Positions 29,647 through 42,431 of a DNA stretch of 64,000 bases are shown one piece after another. This DNA is from Paramecium tetraurelia (lineage: Eukaryota > Ciliophora > Oligohymenophorea > Peniculida > Parameciidae), in contig NW_001799639.1 of NCBI RefSeq assembly GCF_000165425.1, positions 92,702 through 156,701 of the forward strand. The letters are read 5' to 3'. Under the pieces are notes generated by a model. It saw nothing but the letters and a program-made list of their open reading frames with translations. It ran no database searches and was not told the DNA's origin. How positions within the stretch are numbered: position 1 is the first letter of the stretch; the number at the start of each line of letters is the position of its first letter. The translations under genes and the position numbers were made by a program.

Positions 29647-31022
29647 ATGAAATAGGTTCCTATTGTATATTTTTTTCAAAATGAACCAAAGGCACAATTT
29701 ATGTTCTTTTTCTAAGGAGAGGAAGTACAACAATTATCTAACTTTATTGTAGCTGATAGTGAAAAATATATTACAGCAATTCCCATTTAAGATTACTACT
29801 CATCACATTCGATTCAAGATATTTGTTTAAGACATTGAACCGAAGACGTAAATCGATTAATTTTATTAAAGATATGCTTGGTTTGATATCTCTAATCCCA
29901 ATGCCAAAGTGCCAGTTGTTAATGATACTGTTTTTGCTAAAATCTTAATTCTTTCAGATCTTTCATATAGTAGAATCGCCAAGAAAATGGTTGAAAGTGT
30001 ATCCTAAGATTATAAAGTAGGAGATCTAAGGGTCCAATAAAATCCCATTTAACAATTACAGTCAACTTAAAATAAAGGATAGCAATCCCAATCCAATTCA
30101 TCACCTAAATTGCAATAGTAATAAAATTAAAAGTAAACTCTGCAGCAAGGTAGTGAAAGACTAAGCAATAGGCATTTGAGTAATTAATCAAATGGGACTA
30201 GTCAAAGTGGCGATCTTTTAGAAGCATTTGAGAAACTAGATTTTAAACCAAATCATCATACCTAATCACAACCAATCAGTCAAGCAGATTTGGATATTAA
30301 CAATTAGAATTTCCCCAATTTTACTCAAAATTAAACCAAAAGACTGAAAAATGATAAAGATTCCTCACAATTCAAAGGGTTGAATGCTCAATCAGATTCT
30401 AATGATGATCAATTTACGTAATTCTAACAAAAACCATAGTAGCAATAAGCCAAAAAAGGCTAAGATTTATTTGAATTTGATACGCTTACTAATAAATAAA
30501 CTACTGTTTTAAATGAGCAATTTCAAGGAAAAGATGGGGATCTATTTTAATTCGATGCTCCATCCCAATCGTAATAATAGTCTAATGATTAATACGAAGG
30601 ACTAACAGATAAATAAATTGTTGATTTGAGAGTAGAATAAGCAGCTGAGGGTCTATAAAAGATTTGGTAAGAAGAGTAAGATTATAATGTCTTGAGATAA
30701 CAAGCTAAAGATGAGGTAGAACCAAAAATATTAAAATGGGCCTAAAAGAATAATGTAAGAAACAATCTAAGGTTGCTTCTGACTACATTAACTGATGTTT
30801 TATGGGAAGGAACAAATTGGCAATGTTCAATAGGAGATTTGATGACTGAAGGCAAAGTCAAAGTATTTAATAAATTTAAATTATTAGTTGAAGTATCGTC
30901 AAGCTTTATTAATTGTGCATCCTGATAAACATAATTCAACTCCTCCTGTCTAAAGATATATTGCTGAAAGAGTATTTTATGAACTTAATTAAGCTTGGAA
31001 TGATGAAAAAAACAGAAGTTGA
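29647..31022 (+). CDS. Auxilin-like J-domain protein
   Basis: About 440 residues after removing 28-nt (near 29749-29776) and 25-nt (near 30869-30893) introns. The N-terminus is a folded domain (RFKIFVQDIEPKT, AKILILSDLSYSR). The middle is a long Gln/Ser/Asn-rich disordered region with DLFEFD- and DLLEAF-type clathrin/adaptor-like motifs (e.g. GQDLFEFDTLT, DGDLFQFDAP). The C-terminal J domain shows VHPDKHN (the HPD Hsp70-stimulating motif) and AERVFYELNQAWND, the ending of auxilin/GAK. Auxilins recruit Hsc70 to uncoat clathrin vesicles. The start may lie further upstream; no kinase or PTEN domain was found before 29647. Confidence 0.88.
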
Positions 31023-31519
31023 AATATATTTATAATTTAAATCGTCTTTTATAAAAATTATAGCTTTAAATGACTAATTCATAGATTCAATCTAAAAATA
31101 AATTGTTCTTACATTCAATTTAAAGTTAAAGGTAGTTGATATAATAATAGTTTGTGTCTATAGGATTTAATTCATTATCATTATTATGAGAATGATTAAG
31201 ACTGCTTTTAATCATAATGCAATTAAATTTATTCTCTTGCATTATTAATTAAAAAATTAAAATAGAATTTATGAAAATTATATTTTTATAAAATATAATA
31301 GAAATATTTTTGTTTTGAAATATTTAATTTTTGCCTGAAACGTGGCAATTAATTTCACTTGATGAATTTTATCAATTTTATTTAAGTTCAAATGAAATCA
31401 AATATTAATTAGAATTAATGCTCATTCAGAAAGTAAGTGATTTCAAATATTAAAAAAACAAAACTTTTGAATCTATAAGAGTGTGATTAAAAAATATATA
31501 GAAAAAGTTGCGCTGTTCA
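31023..31519. other. Intergenic (convergent 3' ends)
   Basis: About 500 very AT-rich bases between the 3' ends of the auxilin-like gene and the STIMATE-like gene. No open frame or RNA recognised. Long for a convergent gap in this window. Confidence 0.55.
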
Positions 31520-32572
31520 TCAAACTTCAATTGATGAATTAGTTTGCTATTCGTTTACTTGAACACTAGACACTAATTCATTTTTTATCTACTAGGGCTG
31601 TAACTCAATTCCTGTTATTGAAGGTCTACAGCTCTCATCTCCGTCTACTATTTCCACTTCCACAGGCTCATCAGTTTTCTCATATAGAGCATCCAAGACT
31701 GCTGTTTTTTCCTTCTTCTTAAATTTGCTTTTCTTGAGAAATGAATCTTGCACCCAAAACTATAATAACCGGTTTTGATACGCAAAGAGCATTAAATATT
31801 AAAGGTATGATGACTAGTACAATAATAAGCTCGAGTTCTGGATATTAGTTTATAGGTTAAAACATCCATGATACAGCTGTCAATAAATATTCACCCAAGA
31901 GTAATTAGAAGAAGTAGAGGATAATTTTGCTCTTGTTTATTGAGTGATAACTTACTACAACAACGATTAAAATCCACAGTGTTAATTAAAACATGTACAC
32001 TCCATAAGCAACCTCAACTTTAGGCTTGGCCTTTTTGGTTTCGGTCAAATCGCCAGAACTTATCGAGTAGGTCGTGATATGTGGGTAGGATATAGTGTAA
32101 TAATTGCCAGTTTGAAATTGCTACAAATATTGCTGGGATGCATACCGTCTAGCCTAACTTTTGAAATAGAGCTTCGAAGAGAGTGATCAATAAACAATTA
32201 ATTAGCATGCCCAGAGTGCAATCCAACATGTAAGTAATAAAATACCTGCCTTAAGAATATTATGTACCATTGACATTAATCGCCACTATCTGCAGAACTC
32301 AACAATAAAGCCAATCCAATATTTAAGAAGTGCTACACAACAGCACTAACAAACTATTTAGCAGTATCCTATATTATGTATTCTAAAATTACCATTAAAA
32401 ATATTTTCCAAACTCTTTTTGGTTTTTCAATGTGCCTCTTAACTATTAGGATAAAATTGTATTAATTACAGACTAGGACTAAGAAGCAAAGGAATCCCAA
32501 AATAGATTACACCATTATTCCAAAACCTCCCAATAATTCACATCCCTACGCTTCAGGTTCCTCTGTTGACAT
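31520..32572 (-). CDS. STIMATE/TMEM110-type multi-pass membrane protein
   Basis: About 305 residues, starting MSTEEPEAQGCELLGGFGIM. The pattern EKPKRVWKIF, DTAKQFVSAVVQHFLNI and YMLDCTLGMLINCL, followed later by PELELIIVLVIIPLIFNALC and FWVQDSFLKK, matches the TMEM110/STIMATE family order (WxIWFLDTSKQAIG, LDATVGM, DLKLAIVMLIVPFFVNALMFW). In animals STIMATE is an ER protein promoting STIM1-ORAI calcium entry at ER-plasma membrane junctions. Several introns of about 20-26 nt are required, including 20 nt just before FWVQD. The tail is acidic. The same function in a ciliate is inference. Confidence 0.85.
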
Positions 32573-33009
32573 ACAGAATTATGTTTAATTAATAAATAAT
32601 ATAAAAGAATATTAAGTAATTAGACAGTTACCGATTCAGTCAAACATCTAAGATACTTAATAGGAATACATTTTTATATATAAAAATATGAATTATTCTA
32701 AAAATTGTTGTTCAAGATTGTTATGATTAATTAAGACTTTGCAAAAACTAACCATTTATAAAAATTCAAATAATGAATCTATATTTAGTATTTCTGAATT
32801 GTAATGTTCCTAAAAATAAATTATGGAAAATCTTATTTATTATTATCAATTACATTAAGAATGACATTACTAAGCAATAATTTATTTATCATACGATTAA
32901 TTAGGACTATTAACAGACTTCCTCATTATCATAATTGCTACTATTATGTAAAATGTAATTGATAATAATCATAATGCAAATGCAAATATATTAATTCAAG
33001 ACATCAAGT
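32573..33009. other. Intergenic, AT-rich
   Basis: About 440 bases between two minus-strand genes; it contains the STIMATE-like promoter. No features recognised. Confidence 0.55.
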
Positions 33010-34074
33010 TCAATTTAACTCGATATTTAAATCACTTATTAAGTTCTATTCATCTTCGATTAGCATATCACCATTGTTATCGATCATTCCAAATTACTAT
33101 ATTTTTCGTCTTGGTTGAGGTGGAGAATCCGTAATATCTTCTGAAGATGATTCTCTTATTTATCTTCTAGGTGGTATGATGATATTTTCAGTTTCATCCA
33201 TCTCTTCTATTTGTATCTCTTCAAAAGGTTACACTTCCTCCACTTATTCTGGTGCTATGGGATTTGTCTTTTCAGAACTGATTTTGCCAGATTATTCTTT
33301 AAGAAGCAACATCAATCGAGCATTATTAATCTCCTAAATCTAATCCACTCCTCCGCTTGAAAATTCAATACAACTTTCAAATAGATCCAATCTTTCAGTA
33401 CTGCATTTGGTCGAACACATTCTACTGGATTTTCTCATTAAATTTGTTTCTTTTATCAATATGGAATTATACTTTCTCTTTTGAGTCTTCTCTACAAAAA
33501 CGATTCATCTTATCGCTTAAGATCCTCCTCTATCACTTTTTATGTTTAATCAGATGCTTTTTAATATCCACTTATTAGATGCTACAAATCATTCTAGCTG
33601 CATTCAATCTTGTCTTGTATTTCCATTGCAATCTTTGCCTTTGTCTAACGTTCTCTCTTTTTGTGTTCAACACCTATGGTTTACTTGATATTAGATAATT
33701 TTTCATACCTTTGCTTTAGCACTTTCTTAACTGTTCTGAATATTGCTAGTCTCTTATATTATTAAACTCTATGTATGACTAGGCATCGATGGAGGCAAGT
33801 CTTAATTGGTTTTACGAATGCTCTTCAGGGCTCTTTGACAAGCAAACAACGATTACAGTTTCTCATTAAAATAATATCCAACTGGATCCTACAATCATTC
33901 AATTTTTTACTTGGATGCTGTCATAATGTTCGATTAACAAAGCATACAAATCAATCAATTTTTATATAACATCATATTTCTCTGATCCTTTGTGGTATCT
34001 TTCTTCAAAGTCAAGCAACTCCTGATAGATATCATCTACAAATATTATGTACAAATTTTACTCGTAATTGGCAT
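33010..34074 (-). CDS. Hypothetical charged coiled-coil protein
   Basis: About 320 residues. A helical start (NDIYQELLDFEERYHKGSEK) is followed by a basic coiled coil (HKKRERQTKAKIAMEIQDKI) and an acidic tail with Glu/Ser/Pro blocks (EEMDETENIIIPPRRQ, SEDITDSPPQPRRK). Introns inferred: a 26-nt one near the start, 22 nt (GTAAAAA...TGTAG), 25 nt ending CAAG and about 24 nt. ATG 34074 is the simplest start, but the frame is also open upstream (VNKLIQLNKF), so an earlier exon is possible. No family recognised. Confidence 0.7.
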
Positions 34075-35293
34075 TGTGAATTTATTTAATTAAATTAATT
34101 TATTGACATCATCAAAATATTCGCCTACTTATTCTGATTTACATCTCGAATACTACCTCTTGTTTGAGTGAGAATTTAAGAAATTTAATTGATTAGATTG
34201 GAAATATTCAGTTTTTAAATGATAATCTTAATAATATTATTTAATCACATGTTAATTTAAATTATCTTGATCTGACTTAATAAATTATGTTTAGGCGTTT
34301 TAAAGATAATTTATATACAATTATAGAATAGTATTTAGCTATTCAGATCTATTTAATTATAAAGCATCTTTTAAAATTATTTATTTTATCGTCTGTTTTA
34401 TTTTGAATCTCATTATTTACAATTTTTTACTGTTTATTTTCTATTAAAACATAAGGTAATATTGAGATGTCATTATATTTATAAATCATAATGCAAATCT
34501 TTCATTTAGTTCTTAATAAATAATAAATAATCCTACTAGACTATATTTTTTTATCATTTTTGTTTAAGATTTTTCCTCTTTAATACCAAAATGCAATTAT
34601 AGAATTCTTTTAAGTATATATGGTATTTGCATATTAGATATATATCTTATCAATAGCTTACTTTAATATATAAATTGCAAGTAGTTTTGTCGTCACTATA
34701 CATCCAAGATAATAGCAACATAACTAACATTAAATTTATCCAAATTATTATTTTATAACACATCATATGAGATAGATTCCTCATTAAAATTGATTTATGA
34801 TTATTAAATTATGGTATCATTAGCTAACCCCAATCGATTAATAAATACGATTCTCATAAAAACAGGTTATTAAAATCTTAAACATGAAACGCACTTCTTT
34901 TCAATTTAATTATCCTTGTTAATTTATAGTATTTATAATCAATTTCATTTTTGTAAATGAAAAATTCAATCAAATAATAACTGTTGATTCTAAATTAAAT
35001 TGATTTCCTTGAAAATACCTATTGCTCCATATGGATACAATATTATTGGATTATTCGACCTTATACGAATATAAAGATATGATAATCTCCATGTTCTTAT
35101 TATAAATAATAATTGAAATTACATTTCTATAAGACTTTATTCATAGAATAAAGTTGAAATTATAAACAAATGGTTTCAATTGAAGGTTTAAAAATATCTT
35201 TTAAAATGGGAGTAAGCAAAACAAGTAAAAGATTTTATGCGCTGTTTTTGCTTAGAGTTGTTATTTAAGATTTTATTTATAAATTAATTATAA
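34075..35293. other. Longest intergenic stretch in the window
   Basis: About 1.2 kb between divergent genes. The base composition is about as AT-rich as other spacers and stops are frequent in every frame. A short ORF near 35206 (MGVSKTSKRFYALF) is not convincing. It contains the MAP kinase promoter. No RNA gene or repeat recognised. Confidence 0.5.
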
Positions 35294-36735
<1,442 letters not shown>

Positions 36736-36793
36736 TGTTTTATTTATTAAAATTTATAATATAAAATAGAAAATTTAAAAGATCTAATCATTG

Positions 36794-37265
36794 TCATGCA
36801 TTAACTAAGGTAGGGAATTTATAAATACTATCAGCCAAAATAAATTCATTCAGGATTTCAATTAGCACATTTAAATACTCCTCTTTTTGAGATTGACTTT
36901 TGTCTTTCACAAAAATTCTAGTGATAATATTGATGTTTTACTTATTCTGTTTACAGTTTTACTTCGAAATCTTATGGCTTTTATAATGTACCTAATTAAA
37001 TAAAGCAAATACTCTTTTCCACTTTTATTCAATCTATTTGAATTTCTACTTACAAAGGGGACAGGTGTTCTCAATCTACATTTAATACATTCTTTACATT
37101 GGACCATTATTGAATACAGGCTAAACAAAATGAGTGATTACAACTATCTAGTTGTCCCTTATAATAATGAACTCAATTTACTTATTAGTCTATTGTATTA
37201 TAACATATTCCACATTCTTCTGCTTTTGATTAAAATCTGGTCTGTCTTTCTTGTGGTTCTTTCAT
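36794..37265 (-). CDS. RING-finger protein (C3HC4)
   Basis: About 125-130 residues. Starting MKEPQERQTRFQSKAEE, the finger reads CGICYNTID, then SCNHSFCLACIQQW, then CPLCKQKF: C-x2-C, C-x-H-x2-C-x2-C, C-x2-C, a classical RING suggesting E3 ubiquitin ligase activity. Introns of 24 nt (ending TAAG) and 22 nt (ending GTAG) split the finger and are needed to bring the ligands into one frame. Up to two more short in-frame introns may lie in the basic C-terminal tail, which resembles the layout of Topors/PHRF-type proteins only loosely. Confidence 0.82.
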
Positions 37266-37606
37266 TATAGTTTGTTTTCTTTAATTATTAAATTATTAAT
37301 TAATGAAATTTTTTACATTAAACTAAATTTTAGGAAGCTGATATTCATTTTTGATACATAATTTACTTCTTTGAGCTTTTATATGGTCTTAATTTTATGA
37401 TTTCTATAAAGAGAATTTATTTCTTCACAGGAGATGAGTTGAGTTTTGAATCCAAGCATTCTACCTGAACAATAGTTCTAAATTAATTTTATATTGTCAA
37501 AACAATTTCAATAATAAATTGAGAAATTCTAACAAAACTTATTGAAAATTTATTAAAGAATTGTTATTGAATTTATGAATAAGGTGAAAAATATTATATA
37601 ATTATA
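37266..37606. other. Intergenic, AT-rich
   Basis: About 340 bases between two minus-strand genes. No feature recognised beyond the presumed promoter of the RING gene. Confidence 0.55.
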
Positions 37607-37969
37607 TCATATTGTAATTTTAGTTAAATCCCAACCCAATTTCTCTAAGATCTATATCTATTTTACTGCGGATTGCCTTCTTTTTCTGTAGTGATCTTAT
37701 TGATTCAACCAATCTAAATCTTGAAGTCTGTATGATCTGATGAGCTTCTTATTTTTATCGTAATGCAATATCTCCTCTTTTCCATCAGGCAATAACCAAC
37801 CATCAGGTTCACAATTAGAATTATAGTAGCAGCCTTATTAATCAACCCATCCTCCATACTCATCTAAAATATAGACTTGATCGTCAATTTCGAATCCCAA
37901 AAGTGTTCCATCTTGATCGAAGAAATCAGTGTATTTTTCAAAATACCAAGGCTTATGTGGCACAAACAT
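37607..37969 (-). CDS. Small hypothetical acidic/aromatic protein
   Basis: Uninterrupted frame of 120 residues starting MFVPHKPWYFEKYTDFF. Composition is strongly protein-like, with repeated Asp/Gly/Trp/Tyr turns (FDQDGTLLGFEIDDQ, DEYGGWVDQQGCYYN, CEPDGWLLPDGKEEILHY) suggesting a small beta-rich fold, and a basic C-terminus (HYRKRRQSAVKQ). No family recognised. It lies only 57 bp from the end of the lectin gene on the same strand. Confidence 0.75.
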
Positions 37970-38026
37970 TAATTAATAAAATAATTAATAAATATATGTT
38001 ATTCATTGATTGTTTTAATATTAAAT

Positions 38027-39326
38027 TCATTAACTTGCAAGAACTGGATGCTCTTCTTCTTCAAATGATTGGAGTTGTGCAAATGAAAAGGTTATAGATT
38101 CCATGCATTATTAGTTTGCAATGAAAGAAGTTCTCTGACCTTCATACTTTTCCTTATTAAAAAGATATAATCTCCTGGATACTGGTACTGTTAAAGATCT
38201 GATTGGTTTAGACCATCCATATCCTGGTAAATCTGGGATTCTGTCACAAACTGTGATTGAGTCTCCCTTGAAATTGCATTCAGAGAAGAGCTCTGCACAA
38301 TCAGGGTCAAAGATTTTGTAGGTGGTATCTGCAACAAAAATAGCAGCTTAATGGAAAACTCCATACATTTAGGTATCCCACCCTAAGGAAATAGCTGAAA
38401 TAAGTACATGTCACAAGATTGTATTACAATTTTGATTCAAGTACCACTTTATTGTATTACAATCTCATGTTTCTGGCTCTTTCAACATCATAACCTCTGA
38501 GGGTAACAATAGGAACTCTGGGACCACTCTACCATACTTTTGGTAATTCGATGGTTTGTTAGACTTCAGCTGCACTTGGTGCTCTTTTGACGAAGGGATG
38601 ACTTGAAGCGGGATCATTGTAGAATACATATGCAGGTGAGACCCACAAAGATTGATCAGTACCCAAAAGTACGTTGAATCTGACGAATTCCAATTAGGCT
38701 TACCAGTATGTTCTGGCTGAAGCAGTGACAGATTTTGGTGTTACTTATTCAACCTAAAATGCAAAACATAGATTACTTTGACTTCCACTATTGGATTTGT
38801 TAACAAGTGTTTACAACCAATCAAACCCACAATTGCATTTGTTGCATCTTTGAGATTGTGTTCAATTGTGTATGATACTTTTCTTTCCCCTTACCCAGTT
38901 TTCAATTCTTTGACATCTGTGGATTCGAATGTGACCACTTAAATTCTGGGATCGTAAATTGCATACCAATCAACAAATAAGGAATAAAGAGGAGAGGGAC
39001 CTACAGCAACACCACTCAATTTGAATCCTTTGGATTAATAATGTCACATTCTTACCAGTTGTTGTGATATCGCTAACTCTTTCCATAAAACCATGAGGCA
39101 AGCCAACACTCCAATCGAGTAATTATGCTGAAATAAACACCTGGGGAGGAATTTCAAAAGCTTTCTTGAACTTTACATCCACAACCACTTATCTTGGAAC
39201 TCCTGCTTGAGCTTCCAATATGTGACCGGCGGCATATTGCACTATGACCTATTGCGCTGCCTCAAATTGTGGTGTTCTATAACAGAACGCAAGTGATAGT
39301 ATCGCTATCAGAACTGCTATCTTCAT
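38027..39326 (-). CDS. Secreted H-type lectin / crystallin-like protein
   Basis: Signal peptide (MKIAVLIAILSLAFC) and about 400 residues. Two tandem regions look like H-type lectin domains: VVVDVKFKKAFEIPPQVFIS with DWYAIYDPRIQVVTF, and a second unit starting RTYWQAQLEFVRFN with WVSPAYVFYND. The C-terminal third reads CAELFSECNFKGDSITVCD, IPDLPGYGWSKPIRSLTVP and LYLFNKEKYEGQRTSF, the repeating pattern of beta/gamma-crystallin Greek keys. Introns: 28 nt (GTAAGAA...AAAG), 23 nt (GTAATCT...TTTAG) and 25 nt (GTACTTA...CTTAG). H-type lectins bind GalNAc-like sugars; an extracellular or secretory-granule role is inferred. Confidence 0.85.
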
Positions 39327-39538
39327 AAAATCCGTTTTTATATTATATAAATTATCTAATTCTCTTGTTCAGATATCAATTTAAATCAACTTTATAAGAA
39401 TCTCAATTACTCTTCTCACACACGCTCAGGAACTTCTACAAAAATACATTCTTTCCTTAAATTCATTATCTAAATTAAGAACGATTCTTTTTATCTAATA
39501 TTAATATCTAAATCATTATTACATATATATTTCATAAA

Positions 39539-40716
39539 ATGAATGTATGTTCCAATTTCACATTGTCCTTGACAGGAGGTTTCTAAGAGTGTCGAAATTG
39601 CGGAAAAGAAAAAAAGTTTCATCGTCTTGACTTCGAAAGTAACAACATCGAGTACTTCCAAAAGGCTAGTAACAACAATGCTGGTAAATTGTCATCTATA
39701 TTATCAAAAGCAAAATTCTAATAGGACAAACTTTAATAGATAGCTTCACAAAAGTAACTGGAAGAGGATGAATTCAGAGCCAAAGCCTGTTCCAACTTCA
39801 CATTGGCCCTTGTTGGATAATTTCAATAATGTGGCAATTGCAAAATAGAGAAAAAATATCATAAACTTGACACAGCTGGACAAATCGCCTATCAACCAAA
39901 ATCACAACAAACCAAACCTGTCTAATAGACTCAACAACAAACAAAACTCACTGCAGTTGCTGGTATCACTCATTCTAATATTGTTATGTAGAAGTTGTCT
40001 AAGAAACTATGATGGTTTAATCCGTAAAAGACAGGATCAATTAAATGAATAAGAAAAATCAAGGCACCAACGAGCCTCAATTCAGACCTAGCATTAAAAA
40101 GGAAGAAGTTAAAGAGAAGGTTCTTGGATAAGCAGAAATAGTCACAGAATAAGTCTTCACTACTGTATCTGATAAAAAGAGTGTTTTTGACAAATAGAGA
40201 GTCAGAAAAACCATAGAGTAATCCACTTAACAAATTAGAGAATAATAGAACTCTGAAGGAATTAGAAAGGCAGAATCGTAATACATTACATCATAAGACA
40301 ATGCTCAAGAATAACAAGAATAGCTCATTCAGAATTAAAATCAATTCCAAGAGAATAATTAAGAAGGCTCTCAGGAAAATTAATAATAGGAATAATAATT
40401 TGAAAATAATTAAGATTAATAATATTAACATTAAGTGGAGGAATAATAATAAGAAGAATAATAAGTAGAATAATAATAAGAATAATAAGTAGAATAATAA
40501 GAATAATAATAGGAATAATAATAAGAATAATAAGAAGAATCATAAGAATAATAATAAGAAGTTATATTATAACAATAAGAATAAGAAGAATCAAATAATT
40601 AAAATGAATTGGTTGAATAATCCGAACAATAAAATGATTAATAAAATGAAGGACAATAAGATAATTAATAATAAGAAGAAGCTAATAATCAAGAAGAGGC
40701 TGCTGATATCTATTGA
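39539..40716 (+). CDS. Protein with two CSNFT/CxNC modules and Gln/Glu-rich tail
   Basis: About 380 residues. Two copies of a compact module open the protein: CSNFTLSLTGGFQECRNCGK at about 39548 and CSNFTLALVGQFQQCGNCKI at about 39788. Each is followed by Glu-Lys-Lys-Phe/Tyr-His. The spacing C-x13-C-x2-C-x(6)-H suggests a small metal-binding unit. A 29-nt intron (GTATCAC...TGTAG) after TKLTAVA joins the second half, which has a charged helix then a long Gln/Glu/Asn tail ending DIY. I do not know the family. The minus-strand ORF here, rich in Leu/Ile, is an antisense shadow. Confidence 0.8.
40290..40700 (+). repeat. Low-complexity GAA/TAA repeat (Glu/Gln tract)
   Basis: Dense GAA, TAA and AAT triplets read as Gln/Glu/Asn in the ciliate code and form the tail of the two-module protein. 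Being purine-rich and imperfect, it is expected to vary in length between strains. Confidence 0.85.
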
Positions 40717-40773
40717 GAAATATTAAAATATTAATAAATATTAATATACATATATTTAGATATTATATCTCTA

Positions 40774-41890
40774 ATGCTCTTTAGACAAAATGAAAAAGTT
40801 CCCAAAAAAGGAAAGGATAGCTTTCGTGAGTTCATGAAAAGAGAAAAAGATTCTTGCTAACAGACTTAAATGAAACTCTCAACATTTATCCATAAAACTG
40901 TTCCAAATGATTAAGTAAAATCTTAATTAAGGTATATCAACCATCATTCCTAAGTTCTGCTCCATACGCCTTAGATGGTTAATTGATCAGGTTGGGTAAT
41001 ACATGGGATGCCAAACATTTAGGAATTTTTCTTTAAAAAATTTAATATGCTTCAACTAGTGAAAGCTCTCTCCTAATTACTGAACCAGTAGTAGTCTAAA
41101 ATACCACTAAAAACTAAAGTTTTTTTTTCAGAAATTAAAAACCTCGAAATTCAGAAGATTATGTGGATTATTTACATTAACATACAATCAATCATTTAAT
41201 AAGTGATCATCCAACCCTAAAAAATGGAACCTAATTTTTGCAAAAGAAACTCCTATCTGTGCCTGATAAAACATTTGATGAGTCTAAACTAAATTACGAA
41301 ACAGAGTCAAAATTGAAAAAACCAAAAGAATAATTTTAGGACATGTTGGTTGCTAAGGAAAATCAAAGGAAATTTCACCAATGGAGATCAGAATTTCAAG
41401 ATGTTAATCGAGCATTCAAAAAGGCTAAACAATGTTTTAAAAGTGGATTGTATGCTTTAGATAATCCTTTAAATGATAACACAGAGCTCTATAAGGAAGA
41501 AAATGCTAAATTAAGAGGATAAGAAAAGCAAAGTCTGAGGAAATAATTGGAGAGATATAAATGTAAATATAAATCAATAACAAAGCACTTGAAAAATTTA
41601 ATTCAAGCAATCCCTCCATTGAATTTTAGAATATAGCTCATAAACCATTAAGCTCTAAATAATCAGATCCCTTATTTACAAAAATAAACTTCCCTTCTCA
41701 AAACTTTGAGTTGCATGATAAATGGAAGATGAAAAAAATGATAGAATAAAATATTGATACTAAAAGTAGAATATTTGGAGAAAATTCTAAAAATAAGGCT
41801 AATCCTCACAGAACTGTCTTTTCGAGAGAACAAGATATTAGAGACAAATACTAAAATCCTGTACACCTAACATAAAGTTTAATTGGTTGA
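40774..41890 (+). CDS. Hypothetical protein
   Basis: About 355 residues, with introns of 23 nt (GTATATC...CTAAG) early and 23 nt (GTAAATA...CAAAG) two thirds along, both AAG-ending. Starts MLFRQNEKVPKKGKDSF. It is basic overall; the middle stretch EQFQDMLVAKENQRKFHQWR and following residues are helical, and NPHRTVFSREQDIRDKYQNP comes near the end. No membrane segment or known domain. A start at ATG 40790 is in another frame and was not used. The long open reading and two frame-restoring introns support a real gene. Confidence 0.7.
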
Positions 41891-42431
41891 TATTCTTTAA
41901 ATAACTTATAAATTAATTAGAATAAATTAATTTTTTTATCTCTTTTTAATTAAAGTTGAATATTTGTTTATTTTATAAGGAATATTAACTAAACCTAAAG
42001 AAGCAAAAAATCAATTTAATGTAGTTAATTATCAAAATTATATATACTTAAGCATTGGAGGATTAATCAGATTAGAATAGTATGTAAGTGAGAAGAGTAT
42101 ACTATCAATAATTATTTTTTCAAACTAAATGTGATCTACAATATATATATTTTAAGAATGCTTTATTCAATAATAAATCGTAAGGAAATCTTCATCTTTA
42201 TCTAAATATAAAATCAATGAAATTTTAGATTTAAACTTAACTCCTAAACAAATTTCGTTAAATACATAAAAGTGATTTGCGTAAAGATTATTTAACAATA
42301 AAAAATTTAAAGGGAAGTATTTTGATGTAATTTAATAGCCTACGATAATTAACTAAATAATTTGTCCTTCATATTATAATAAAATTTTTTTTAGCATTGT
42401 AAAATTATTATAATCACAATTTAATTATATT
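41891..42431. other. Intergenic, AT-rich
   Basis: About 540 bases between two plus-strand genes. Contains short A/T-rich inverted stretches but nothing I can name. Presumed promoter of RRP6. Confidence 0.5.

Noticed and set aside
40325-40543. Minus-strand ORF of repeated Leu/Ile
   Set aside because: It is the antisense of the GAA/TAA tract of the plus-strand two-module protein and has no independent support.
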